Shown here: positions 23,975 through 34,616 of the stretch, one piece after another
Numbering within the stretch: the stretch's first letter is position 1
How the letters are laid out: every line of letters begins with the position of its first letter
Assembly (NCBI GenBank): GCA_013368315.1
Contig: JAACJM010000222.1
Coordinates: 62,001-126,000 of the forward strand
Length of the DNA: 64,000 nt
From: Tetrapyrgos nigripes
Taxonomy: Eukaryota; Basidiomycota; Agaricomycetes; Agaricales; Campanellaceae
Reading direction: 5' to 3'
Translations under genes and position numbers: made by a program
The notes under the pieces: generated by a model
Database searches by the model: none
Told to the model about the DNA's origin: nothing
Seen by the model: the letters and a program-made list of their open reading frames with translations, nothing else

Positions 23975-25741
23975 CTAGACTTGTGTAGTATGGTCTGTAG
24001 TGCTAGGATTGGCAAATTCCAGCGCAGAAATACTTTCCAAACTTTCCTCCTCCTCATGCTCTGCATTCTGGTGGATCCGGAGGATGAGGCGACACGTCAG
24101 AATGGTGTGCATGACCCGCAGCGGTCTAGCATTCTGTTAGTTTGTTGTCCAGTTCTAAGTATTGGGAATGTGCTACATACGTATCGAATAAATGGGTCTG
24201 CCATGGTGGCTACAGTTGAGGTAAGAATCAATTGTATGTTACAGACTGAAAAGTAACTTACCGGGAGATAGAAAACAGCAAGTGCATTGAGAGCTGAGAA
24301 GGCTAGTAATAGAAATGAAGACCAAAACCTCTGTCGCAGACATTATAATGTACTTACGCAGAAGGGCGAAGTAGAAAAGTATTCCTATTACCTGAAGTGA
24401 GTAAAGTTACACCTGGCGTCACTGGCAGGCAACACCTCACCGTCTCGGTACAAAGAAGTGATCAGCGCAGAGTGTGTCAAGCTCCTAGCTGATATTATTC
24501 AGTTCAGATGATCACGCTAAGTAGTGTGGGACTCACTAGAACGCCAAGTTGAAAATGCCTTGAACACGGTGAGAAGCAGGATGACTAGAAAAGTAGGAAA
24601 AATAATGTTGAGATATCCTTTGCTCAGATTGGAACTAACCTGTTTCACCAACAGGGAATGCCAGATAGTATACAAGAGTATATACACCCTCGTTCGCCAA
24701 GTAACATTCCAAGTAAACATTCATATTGTCAGGCAAAGAATCTGGGAACTCTGGTACGTCTGTTGAAATTACTTGATTAAATTCATGATGATTTCACGAA
24801 GAATTGAAGGACTTCCGAAAATCAGCTACCCTAGTGGACCCTTCAACCACACCCCAGCAGCTTATTGCTCCGGCAATCTTTTTGAAGCTTTCAGTGAGCC
24901 ATCAACACCACTTAAAAATAAAAAAAATAAAAAATACAAGCCACAAGCCAATGAAGAAAATCAGGATCTTCTTCGAGGATCCGTAGATTGCATAAGTGCG
25001 AATGATCAGAAGCACTGTTTGTACTGCTGTGTCAAACAGTCGTTCCATGTAAAGGAAATCAAATCTTACCTTCCGTTATTGCAATCCCAAAACCTCCAAA
25101 AACTAGAGTGGCACGATATTGATTAAGTATCTCTGGCTTCCAGTATTAAGATTGGCAATCATCCTACATGTATTGAACGTCATTAGTTGGTGACATTTAA
25201 TCCTATGCGTAAGACCAAAATCAACCATGTCTGCTTCTAATGGGAAGACCAAATTGAGTAAGGCCTTTAGTCGCACTGAGGAGGAAATTTTACCATATAT
25301 TGCTATACCAGTGTCGATGAAAGTGGAGTATCTGCTGTACAAATAAAGGATTTTGACAAGATTCCAGCGCTTTTTCCAGATGTGCTGGTACTTTGAGCAG
25401 AAGGTCAGTCCTCCAACTGTGTCTTTGTGCATCCTGATCGTACTTCTTGGTCCAATGTGATGACAATATCATAAATCTAGCCAATGATTGTCAATAACGG
25501 AATTGACCAGTATAAACCTGATCCCACCAGAAGGACAAGACAAGCCGCTATATAGGTCATTGTTAGCGATAGCCTGGTAGGATTAGATTTTCGAAATATA
25601 AGACCTTTGACATACTGCGTAAATGGCACAAAAATGTCAGAACGACTTTGTAGGTCAGTACGTGACTTCTTAACATACTTTGACAGTTTCTAAGTCCAAA
25701 AGGAGTGTAGTTAAGGAAGGGATAGAGTTGATGGCACTCAT
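23975..25741 (-). CDS. DUF6533 membrane protein, copy A
   Basis: Start ATG 25741 gives MSAINSIPSLTTLLLDLETVK. A hydrophobic span TYIAACLVLLVGS follows, then YDIVITLDQE spliced to YQHIWKKRWNLVKILYLYSRYS, the hallmark of the Agaricomycete DUF6533 family of multi-pass membrane proteins. Later exons hold VQTVLLIIRTYAIYGSSKK, further hydrophobic helices, and the C-terminal RPLRVMHTILTCRLILRIHQ with an acidic tail ending at 23975. The internal exon chain (24200-25000) is only partly resolved. A stop after the ILIFFIGLWL exon must be removed by an intron. These proteins resemble seven-helix receptors in outline; no ligand is known to me. It is divergent from a destroyed plus-strand paralogue. Confidence 0.7.
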
Positions 25742-25919
25742 GAAGTAGTTGGACCAGCCTGGAGAAGGTTATCCGTCTATAGTCCAAAACACCAGCTCAA
25801 CTTATAGGCATCGAGTGCGTAGTTACACTTCTGATCAACACAAAGTGAATAATACTCCACAATCTTCGGCCTTGTTGTGACATAGCGATAATTTTATGAT
25901 CAGGTAACAGAGATGCTGG

Positions 25920-26120
25920 ATGGTGATATATTTCATCAGGTTGTGGTGCCATCGCATCACTGATACTTCTGAAATTCTAATGCACTGGGTTTCAAGGACT
26001 TACAAGGCTCTTCTGAAAGAGGAGGTTCCTTACAACCAACTTAGAGCGGCTGAGATGGCTATGCTACTTGGGATTGAATGGCAATCGCCGTCACAAGCCG
26101 CTATGCCGCTTCCCTTTTAA
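25920..26120 (+). other. Open frame conserved in both duplicate units (unit 1)
   Basis: The frame ends SRTYKALLKEE.PYNQLR..EM.MLLGI.WQSPSQ and stops with PLPF. It is also open in unit 2 (29619-30018), with several amino-acid changes but no stop. It lies in the divergent spacer between the minus- and plus-strand DUF6533 genes. I do not recognise it. It could be an old exon or a chance frame in recently copied DNA. Confidence 0.35.
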
Positions 26121-26433
26121 GTTTTTGGGGGTTGGCAAGTTGCTGCCCCCCAAAAGCGCCGTTCCAGTTTTCCTCGTCTGCAAGACTATGAATGTATCGA
26201 TCATTCATTCTCAAGCTTGATCGTTTCCGTCCGTCTAGAGAATTTACTGATGTCCTTTTCTCTGAGCCCATTTTGGCACCCTAAAGCCAACAAGTCACGA
26301 TGAAGTGCGGAACATTATCAGCATCACACTGATGCTCGACGGACAGCATCCGATTCTTTTTGAGTACAAGGTCACTAATGCTGGCATATAAAATCAATAC
26401 TGCGGCAAGGCTCTGAGTCAACGACCTGGCGTC

Positions 26434-27285
26434 ATGAGCGGTGCATCAGCAAAACTACAAGTGGACTTTTCGATACTTCTGAGAACTTTTTGTTACTTTT
26501 TGTGACTTTTTCAGGAGAGGACTTTTTCTGGACTTTTTTTCGGAGTACTTTTTAAGACTTTCACTTATTACAGGACTTTTTTTGTACTTATCATTTATGT
26601 CAGTAGTAAGGACTTTTGGTCGTACTTTTTTTGACTTAGGGATTGCAACTGTATGAAATCAGCTTACCCGGTACAGTCTTCCACTTGCTGCTCTAGCTGC
26701 TTCGAGTTACAGTTCGGAATACCATCAACACAGATATGAAGTGTGGTGCAGCACTGAGCGAGTGGTCAATTCTGCAAGTCATATTTGCCTGTAAAGAGGA
26801 ACATGGAGCTGGCCGTAGTGACGGGGTCAGAAACGGAGTTGGGGAATGACAACGACAACGACGTGGGATATAAGTAGCGACGGTAACAACGTTAATGAAC
26901 CTCTTATGTACAGTCGTGGACAACCAAAGTCGAAAAAGTGTCCAGGGCCAGATTTCGAGTTTTCTAGGCCAAAACTTTTGCAGATTTGGACTCAGAATGG
27001 CGAAATATGTCGAAAAATGGTCTTCCGAAGTTTTTCCCACAACCCGTTTTGGAGTCTCAATTTTTGGGGTCATTTCAACAAAAATTTTGAGTACATATCA
27101 CCTAGTCTACCTATGATTGTTGTGAAGTAGGATTGATGACCACCTCAATACTCATCATCGTGGACTCTGAGACTGATCTGTGACCGCGTTCGTTTTGATT
27201 GTAGGCATCTGGTTTTATCCGCTTGTTCTGCATACTAAGTCATTGCCGGATTTTGGGATACCCTTTGAACCGTTAATTAAGGCAA
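26434..27285 (+). pseudogene. Destroyed DUF6533 gene, fourth copy
   Basis: The start region (CGACCTGGCGTCATGAGCGG, to about 26441) is identical to the start of intact copy C at 30333. A downstream piece at about 27189-27280 matches copy C at 31665-31752, an exon with IWFY.LVL. Everything between, about 1.3 kb in copy C, is gone. Unrelated DNA of about 750 bp fills the gap. The gene cannot encode a product. Confidence 0.75.
26460..26645. repeat. Degenerate ACTTTTT array
   Basis: The motif (G)ACTTTTT recurs roughly a dozen times with variable spacing. Copy C has no counterpart here, so the array lies in the replacement DNA inside the dead copy. Its origin is unknown. Confidence 0.6.
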
Positions 27286-27390
27286 CGACGTCGAATGATG
27301 ATCCTTTCGTGTGTTCTGGACTCCAACCCTCTCTGATCGGACTATCTCATGTATATTATAATTTTATGCTTTGTGTATGCCTCGATTTGT

Positions 27391-27738
27391 TACGAGGCCC
27401 TTTAGGCCGAGTTAACTTATGTCGACCCCCAATTGAGTACCAAAGGTTCTCACGGGTTCTAACTTTTACACTCAGCGCTCCGAAGTGCCCGAACACTGCC
27501 ATTTCAACTGACGCTTGATACGATGTGAGTACGTCATAAGTCCTTTCCCTCCGCTGTCGACGACCACAGGCCCAACCACAACGAGCTTCAGACGTGTTTT
27601 CCTTCCTTTATAATTGAAGGCGTCGTTACATTGAGATATTGGGCTCTATCTGATTTTTTACTGCATACGAAACCATTTCATTTATCCAATAATGGGCCTC
27701 GTAATTTGCCATGCGAAGCAGTGGCACCTTTCCCCAGT
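27391..27738. mobile_element. Inserted repeat element, copy 1 (about 346 bp)
   Basis: Unit 1 gives the empty site: GATTTGTATTACTTGC at about 23869 is interrupted here after GATTTG. The insert starts TACGAGGCCCTTT and ends TTTCCCCAG, flanked by TA on both sides, so a TA target duplication is likely. An inverted copy of the left end (GGGCCTCGTAA) lies about 45 bp inside the right end. A second copy is at 52294-52878. It is non-coding; the superfamily is uncertain, perhaps a Tc1/mariner-type derivative. Confidence 0.75.
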
Positions 27739-27844
27739 ATTACTTGCGAAGTGCCTGTGTTCTGAAGTGATACATAGTACCACCCATATATCTACCTATC
27801 CACCCCTTTCCCAACTTTCTCATCAAGCTGAAAGTACGTTTGAT

Positions 27845-29615
27845 CTAGACTTGTGTAGTATGATCTGTAGTGCTAGGATTGGCAAATTCCAGCGCAGAAA
27901 TATTTTCCAAACTTCCTTCCTCCTCATGCTCTGCACTATGGCATATCCGGAGGATGAGGCGACACGTCAGAATGGTGTGCATGACCCGCAGCGGTCTAGC
28001 ATTCCGTTAGTTTGTTGCCCACTTTCTAGGCATTGGGAATGTGCTACATACGTATCGAATAAATGGGTTTTCCATGGTGGCTACAGTTGAGGTAAGAATC
28101 AATTGTATGTTACAGACTGAAAAGTAACTTACCGGGAGATAGAAGACAGCAAGTGCATTGAGAAGTGAGAAGGCTAGTAACAGAAATGAAGACCGAAACC
28201 TCTGCCGCAGACATTATAATGTACTTACGCAGAACGGCGAAGTAGAAAAGTATTCCTATTACCTGAAGTGAGTAAAATTACACCTGGCATCACTGGCAGG
28301 CAACACCTCACCGTCTCGGTACAAAGAAGTGATCAGCGCAGAGTGTGTCAGGTTCATTTTCCTAGCTGATATCATTCAGTCCAGATGATCACGCTAAGCA
28401 GTGCGGGACTCACCAGAATGCCAAGTTGAAAATGCCTTGAACACGGTGAGAAGCAGGATGACTAGAAAAGTAGGAAAAATAATGCTGATATTCTTTGCTC
28501 AAATTGGAACTAACCTGTTTCGCCAACAGTGAACGCCAGAAAGCATACAAGAGTATATACACCCTCGTTTGCCAAGTAGCATTCCAAGTAAACATTCATA
28601 TTGTCAGGCAAAGAGTCTGGGGGTCCTGGTATGCCTGTTGAAATTACTCGATTAAATTCGTGATGATTTCACGAAGAATTGAAGGACTTTCGAAAATCAG
28701 CTATCCTGGTAGACTTTTCCGTCACACCCCACCAGGTAGTTGCTCCTGTAATTTTTTTGAAGCTTTCAGTGAGCCATCAATACCACTGGAAAATCAAAAA
28801 TAATAATATTTACAAGCCACAAGCCGATGATGAAAATCAAGATCTTCTTCGACGATCCGTAGATTGCATAAGTGCGAATGATCAGAAGCACTGTTTGTAC
28901 TGCTGCGTCAGACATTAGTTCCAGAAAACAAAACAAAATCTGACCTTCCGTTATTGCAATCCCAAAACCTCCAAAAACTAGAGTGGTATGATATCGATTA
29001 AGTATCTCCGGCTTCCAGTACTAAGATTGGCAACCATCCTACCTGTATTGAACGTCATTAGTTGGTGACATTTAATCCTATGCGTAAGACCAAAATCAAC
29101 CATGTCTGCTTCTAACGGGAAGACCAAATTGAGTAAGGCCTTTAGTCGCACTGAGGAGGAAAATTTACCATATATTGCTATACCAGTGTCGATGAAAGTG
29201 GAGTATCTACTGTACAAATAAAGGATTTTGACAAGATTCCAGCGCTTTTTCCAGATGTGCTGGTACTTTGAGCAAAAGGTCAGTCCTCCAACTGCGTCTT
29301 CGTGGATCCTGATCGTACTTCTTGGTCCAATGTGATGACAATATCATAAATCTAGCCAATAATTGTCAATAACGGAATTGACCAGTATAAACCTGATCCC
29401 ACCAGAAGGACAAGACAAGCCGCTATATAGGTCATTGTTAGCGATAGCCTGGTAGGATTAGATTTTCGAAATATAAGACCTTTGACATACTGCGTAAATG
29501 GCACAAAAATGTCAGAACACTTTGTAGGTCGGTACGCGACTTCTTAACATACTTTGACAGTTTCTAAGTTCAAAAGAAGTGTAGTTAAGGAAGGGATAGA
29601 GTTGATGGCACTCAT
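27845..29615 (-). CDS. DUF6533 membrane protein, copy B
   Basis: This is the duplicate of copy A. ATG is at 29615, and DUF6533 motifs at 28980-29330 include the helix LYSRYSTFIDTGIAIYG. The exon VQTVLLIIRTYAIYGSSKK is retained. The C-terminal exon (RPLRVMHTILTCRLILRI) is open to the stop at 27845 and carries a three-base in-frame addition relative to A. One donor (GTCAGA near 28953) is weaker than in A (GTAAGA), and the intron after the IGLWL exon differs. The reading frame is kept where I could check, but function is less certain than for A. Confidence 0.65.
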
Positions 29616-29618
29616 GAA

Positions 29619-30018
29619 GTAGTTGGACCAGCCTGGACAAGGTTATCCGTCTATAGTACAAAACACCAGCTCAACTTATAGGCGTCGAGTGCGTAGTTAC
29701 ACTTCAGATCGGCACGAAGTGACTACTCCACGATCTTGGGCCTTGTTGCTATGCGAGGTGAATTGTGATGATTTCATGATCAGGGATGAGAGATGCTGGA
29801 TGGTGATATATCTCATCAGGCTGTGGTGCGGTTGGTGCCATCGCATCACTGATACTTCTGGAGCTTCTGAAATTCTAATGCACCGGGTTTCAAGGACTTA
29901 CAAGGCTCTTCTGAAGGAGGAGGCTCCTTACAACCAACTTAGAACGACTGAGATGTCCATGCTACTTGGGATCGGATGGCAATCGCCGTCACAAGCCGCT
30001 ATGCCGCTTCCCTTTTAA
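29619..30018 (+). other. Open frame conserved in both duplicate units (unit 2)
   Basis: This is the counterpart of 25920-26120, open over a longer distance here. The conserved part is the last 50 codons (SRTYKALLKEEAPYNQLR.. to PLPF). Between the two units it shows both silent and replacement changes. No family is recognised. Confidence 0.35.
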
Positions 30019-30332
30019 AGTTTCTGGGGGTTGGCAAGTTGCTGCCGCCCAAAAGCGCCGTTCCAGTTTTCCTCGTCTGCAAGACTATGAATCTATCGAT
30101 TATTCATTGTCAAGCTTGATCGTTTCCGTCCGTCTAGAGAATTTACCGATGTCCTTTTCTCTGAGCCCATTTTGGCACCCTAAAGCCACCAAGTCACGAT
30201 GAAGTGCGGAACATTATCAGCATCACACTGATGCTCGACGGACAGCATCCGATTCTTTTTGAGTACAAGGTCACTAATGCTGGCATATAAAATCAATAGT
30301 GCAGCAAGGCTCTGAGTCAACGACCTGGCGTC

Positions 30333-32091
30333 ATGAGCGGTTCTGTCTTTCTCCCCGTCTTTCAAGTATTAACAGATCTTCAAATCGTTACGGTATGTTG
30401 ATACACTCTTGTCATTCTCCCCCATTGGTAGCGCAGAGTAATGATCGAGTCCCTTAATTTCACGCGATCAGAACGTGAAAGGTCCGTGTCTTGCATTTGA
30501 GGATGAAATCATGCGCTGACTTACTTTCGTAGTGGCATCTCTTGCTTTATTAGTAGGCACACTTGATTCAGACTCAGGCACTTGACATTGACGCCTTAAG
30601 GAATCAGATATATGACACTATTCTCCTACTGGGCATGGAGGTACATAAAATGAACCTCATGAAACATCTTATAATGTGCTTTTACTAGCACCGTTACATT
30701 TGGAAACGACACTGGAATGCAATCAAAGTCTTATATCTCTACACTCGTTACAGCACATTCATTGATACTATCATCGCTGTTTATGGTGCGTATCTTTAGA
30801 TAGCCTCGCTGGAAGCTCAAGTTGACATTTCTTGTCTTCAGAACGGTTTGATCCCAGTTTTGTAGGTCATTCTCAATCCAGAGTGAAAGGGATCTCATTT
30901 TATACACAGAGCTGCACTCATGGATCGACATTCACAACCAGTCAGTCTTCTTTCGAAGACCTAGTGTGTATCATGATCATAACCAACTTTTCCAGTCTTC
31001 GCAGGGTTCGGTATTGCGGTGACTGAGTGTACGTGTTTACTTTAATGATAAACCAATTGCGACTGACACCATCATCATGGCAGTGATTTTCATGATTCGA
31101 GCTTACGGGATGTATAATTCGTCCAGAAAATTGCTCATCTTCTTTATACTCATGTGGCTAGTCAGTCCATTTCATCTTCGCCCTCTTTTCGTCTTTCGAA
31201 TTCAATCTTCTCAGGTGATTGGAGGAGTCAATTTCTGGGCCGTTACAAGCTGGACTGGATCCCTTGGGCCCCTTGACTTTGACATTGATTCGTTGGGTCC
31301 ACGAGTCGCTGAGATACCTCTTGACATACGCAATTCTCTGAAATGTTACTTTGGTGGCGCAAGCAAAATCGTCTTTGTGTGCTATCTGTCGTTGTTGATT
31401 GGGGAAGGGGGTGAATTCAAGTTTTATCTAATTGAATTCATAGCGTTTGTTAACTGCCAGCGCAGTGATCTTGTCTATGATTGTCGCCAACGCTTTCCAC
31501 AGATGGTACTCCGGTGAGCCATCATCTAGATGCCGTGATACGCCCTCTATTCACCCAATCTCAGCTCGAAAAACTATGGACTCTGCGGACAACCTGGCGA
31601 CTTCATTTTATAGGGAAGGTAACTGTTAAGCCACAATTTTCAATGTCACGCTTCCTGATGTCGTTTTGATTGTAGGCATCTGGTTTTATCTGCTGGTTCT
31701 GCGTAAGTCGTTGCCGGATCTTTGGATACCCAGAACCTTTAATTAACGATCAGTCGTACGTTTCAGCGTTTACGATACTCAATGTGATTGTCTGTCTGGC
31801 CCTTCCTGTAAGCAGCATTCGATTCTTACTTTCATGGCCTTGGCATCTTACAGAAGACTTCCTAAAGTCAGGCCTATATCTTCTAGCAGACACGTACGTT
31901 AATGGCTGCACTGATTTATGTGATCTAACCGTTGCGGTGCTCACCATTTTATCTTCTTTTTTTTTTTCAGGCCTCTTCGAGTTATGCACACGCTTTTAGC
32001 ATGCCGAATGGTTCTTCATGTTCGTGAGGTAGCAGACCAAAAGGAAAGAGACATCGCCTTGATCTCGTTCTTAGAAATGGAGGATAATTAG
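30333..32091 (+). CDS. DUF6533 membrane protein, copy C
   Basis: ATG 30333 gives MSGSVFLPVFQVLTDLQIVT. A hydrophobic ASLALLVGT exon follows, then IYDTILLLGME spliced to HRYIWKRHWNAIKVLYLYTRYS. Further exons carry VFAGFGIAVTE, VIFMIRAYGMYNSSRKLLIFF, CYFGGASKIVFVCYLSLLIGE and the C-terminal RPLRVMHTLLACRMVLHVREVAD, ending at 32091. Spacing and motifs match a DUF6533 protein of about seven helices. It is divergent from copy B across about 700 bp, so the two may share a regulatory region. The small N-terminal exons (30393-30620) are not fully resolved. Confidence 0.72.
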
Positions 32092-32647
32092 CAATAGAGC
32101 TTCAATACGATGCGAATAAAAAGCAAGTATTTACTGATGTCGGTTGCGCATGTCTATACATAGGACGGCTGGTTCTCCATATTCGAGATTATTGACCAGT
32201 TAACTTTTGAGACCGTCCGTATTGCTGCAGATTGTTGCTTGGAAGAAAGTCTGGGCGAACAAAATGGATTCTTGGCGTAGTATGGCGTAAATAAGTGTCT
32301 CGTAGTCAGGACGGCCGCATCTATATTGCTAGGGTGTATGAGCTACTTCCAGCTGGCAATTTGACTTCCTTTCCCTGTGCGGACAAAGATAGACTCTTCA
32401 TAAGCAGACTTGTAAGCTTTCATAGACGTTGGTTGAAAGGATCGCGATTAGACAATCGTGTCTAAACAATGAAAAGATAAAATACGTATCAGTAAATCGA
32501 GCAAAAGGAGCGTCTGTGAACTAGCAGCGAAATATGTAACACTATAAAAATGAAGTCCAGATCCCCAAATTCCAGCCTCGGAGAGCGACGATGAGCCGTG
32601 TAGCGGTATCCTCAAGATAAGGTGATGAGAGCAAACCGAGGCGTACG
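32092..32647. other. Intergenic between convergent genes
   Basis: This is the convergent gap between DUF6533 copy C and the PX gene. No gene or clear repeat is seen; it probably holds two 3' UTRs. Confidence 0.5.
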
Positions 32648-33588
32648 CTAATCCATGACCCATAATCGGACTGCTTTACATCCTCCGACATCGGGGTGAA
32701 GCAACACAGACGACAGCCAATATTCTAACTGACGGCGGCGCCGGTCCAGGAAGGCCGGTCTGTATCGCGCTAACGGAGCTTTTGGAGGAAGTTGGGGGAT
32801 GTACCGTTGTTGATGACGCTACAAAGAAAGGGGCATGGTGTGAGTGAGGAAGCATGTACTTGGGATCTATGAATGAGACGAACGGGAAGGGTTTTCCGAA
32901 GCGAGTTTTCGAGGTCAACAAACGCATTGTATCGTTTGTGAGCATGTATGACAGTTCCCTTGGGATGAAAATAGTAAAGTGAGCCTTATACTAGTGCGGA
33001 TTGACGAAATACACACCTCTTTCGTTTTTATGACACAGTCGTACACTATTCGCAAGTTTAGCAGTTAAAGGGGCTCGGAAATAATGCACGCACCAATATA
33101 CGCCCCTCCTTTTGAGTTGTCCCCAACACTTGTCCATCCACTGATTTTCACATCCCTCGCAAAAGTCGAGCTCTCTCCACTGTTGTCACCAAGCCATATT
33201 CCATCCCCAGAGAAAATAGAGGGTGCTATTGTAGGCGAAGATGGTCTACCATAAACTCTATCGCTATCCCGGTCTCCCTCCTACCGCTGACATTAGTACG
33301 AAAATCTCAACCGAGGTATTACGTGCTTACCCAGCAAGCTTCCTCGTACCGTCTCGCCTCCTCTTCAATGTCAATCTTGTTCGGAAGTATCTCAAGTTGG
33401 CTGGTCGTGGATGCAAACGGGTGCTGGGGTAGACTGGGGTCACCGGCGACGGAGGGGATGACGAGCAGGGAGATCCGAGTGCCATGGATGACGGAAGGAA
33501 GAAAGGTCCAGACTGGTGGCGGTGCAACTTCCAGAGGCGTGTCTCGTGGGAATCGACGGCATTGGAGTTTGCCCGTCTTGGTCAGCAC
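32648..33588 (-). CDS. PX-domain protein (Ypt35-like)
   Basis: Splicing four or five exons gives a phosphoinositide-binding PX protein. The N-terminal exon (to about 33344) ends ARRYEEACW and joins, over a 50 bp intron, EGDRDSDRVYGRPSSPTIAPSIFSG and then VKISGWTSVGDNSKGGAYI. The next exon is YDCVIKT, then GTVIHAHKRYNAFVDLENSLRKTLP, which holds the PX RYNAF-type Arg-Tyr. The last exon, RYIPQLPPKAPLARYRPAFL, has the PX proline-rich loop and the basic DRRRRQLEYWL helix, and stops at 32648. Such proteins act on endosomal or vacuolar membranes. The start codon is not resolved: the frame is open upstream to 33588 but lacks an ATG there. Confidence 0.78.
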
Positions 33589-34070
33589 TACCTGTCAGCA
33601 CTACCTGTCAGCACTCACTAGTACTCACTGCTCAGCACTCAGCCTTGTACGAGATGTCCAGAGAAGACGTTGGTGAGTTTGGTAAGTTTAGAGAATCTCT
33701 AGAGTCGAGGAGCTTTCAGACTCGAAATACTTTTATTGCCTCGCAAGTACTTGTGCTCGAGGATAAATCATCGTGGAAAGCACTCAGCATGACGATGAAG
33801 TGACGACTTAGACGTATGAACGAACTCCTGACAGCATAGTGGCACCAAAAGAAATCATTCTATGTGTTATATATCTGGCCCACCAGCTAGGTGCTAGTGC
33901 GTTGCGGATGAATTACTCTCGCTTCTACTGCCAGTGCCACTATTGTAAACAGTAACGGTATGGTTACGCAAAGACCAGACTCATCGTTTCAACCTTCTAG
34001 TTCGCATCTTTATCGCGGGTATCTGGGGATAATATAAACAAGAACAGGGACGGTGTGACAACAACTTCGG
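33589..34070. other. Intergenic, with a short tandem repeat
   Basis: 33580-33650 contains a repeated CAGCACTACCTGT / AGCACTCA unit in about four imperfect copies. A 5' exon of the PX gene may lie here. Nothing else is recognised. Confidence 0.4.
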
Positions 34071-34616
34071 TTATAATCGATACGGAAACGGCTTATTCTT
34101 CTTCTTCCACATGTTGAATAGTTCGGATCCCATTGGTGGAGGGCGGAAACCATTTTGGTTCCAAAAGACGGGCTGGAAAAATACCACGCCAAGCGTTAGG
34201 AGGAGTGGATCGAGAATTCAGAAGGCTGAATACTCACGTCTTGGTTTGATATCTGCACCTCCCAATCAATTCCCTTATCCTTTGTCCAAGGTTGTATGGA
34301 TTTTTCGTATTTATCCATCCACTCTCTCTTCTCCTCTTCACTAGGACATCAAAGAGCAAAGATAAGCCTAAGGTCATAGGAAGAATTCCGAGACCTACGT
34401 CGACATTGTCCTTGCAAGATGATGAATCGTGATCTTTACAAACCGATCAGTTTTTTCCCCGCCCACGAAAAAGTCATCCTTCCCAACGTCAATGAAATTG
34501 ACGATAATAAAGAACCCAGGTAGTCTCTTGTAGCATTCCGTAATGGCCTTGGCCATAGCCTGTTTCTCCTCGGGGGTATAAAGATTAGGCGGGCAATAGA
34601 CACGGTGGAAAGGCAT
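34071..34616 (-). CDS. Tautomerase, cis-CaaD-like, copy 1
   Basis: Three exons give about 140 residues. ATG 34616 yields MPFHRVYCPP, so removal of Met exposes the catalytic N-terminal Pro of the tautomerase superfamily. Blocks match the fungal cis-CaaD-like (Tautomerase_3) group: PEEKQAMAKAITECY, FFVGG, DRFVKITIHHLAR (with the Arg pair region), EEEKREWMDKYE, KGIDWEVQI (a likely catalytic Glu) and PVFWNQNGFRPPP. Bacterial cis-CaaD hydrates chloroacrylate; the fungal substrate is unknown. The gene is a paralogue of 36485-37047, with the same intron positions. Confidence 0.88.

Larger units (their letters stand above)
23764..27285. repeat. Segmental duplication, unit 1
   Basis: Unit 1 runs from the 3' flank of the 715-codon gene through a minus-strand DUF6533 gene, its divergent promoter, and the remains of a plus-strand DUF6533 gene. 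It matches unit 2 (27286 to about 31755) at roughly 90 percent or more by eye over most of 23878-26440. The middle of the plus-strand gene is missing and replaced by about 750 bp of other DNA. Confidence 0.85.
27286..31755. repeat. Segmental duplication, unit 2
   Basis: Unit 2 starts with a second copy of the 3' flank of the 715-codon gene (27290-27390 matches 23764-23870), continues through DUF6533 copy B and its promoter, and runs into DUF6533 copy C up to the TTAATTAA near 31742. The junction at about 27285 joins copy-C sequence to that 3' flank, as expected for a head-to-tail tandem duplication. Confidence 0.82.
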
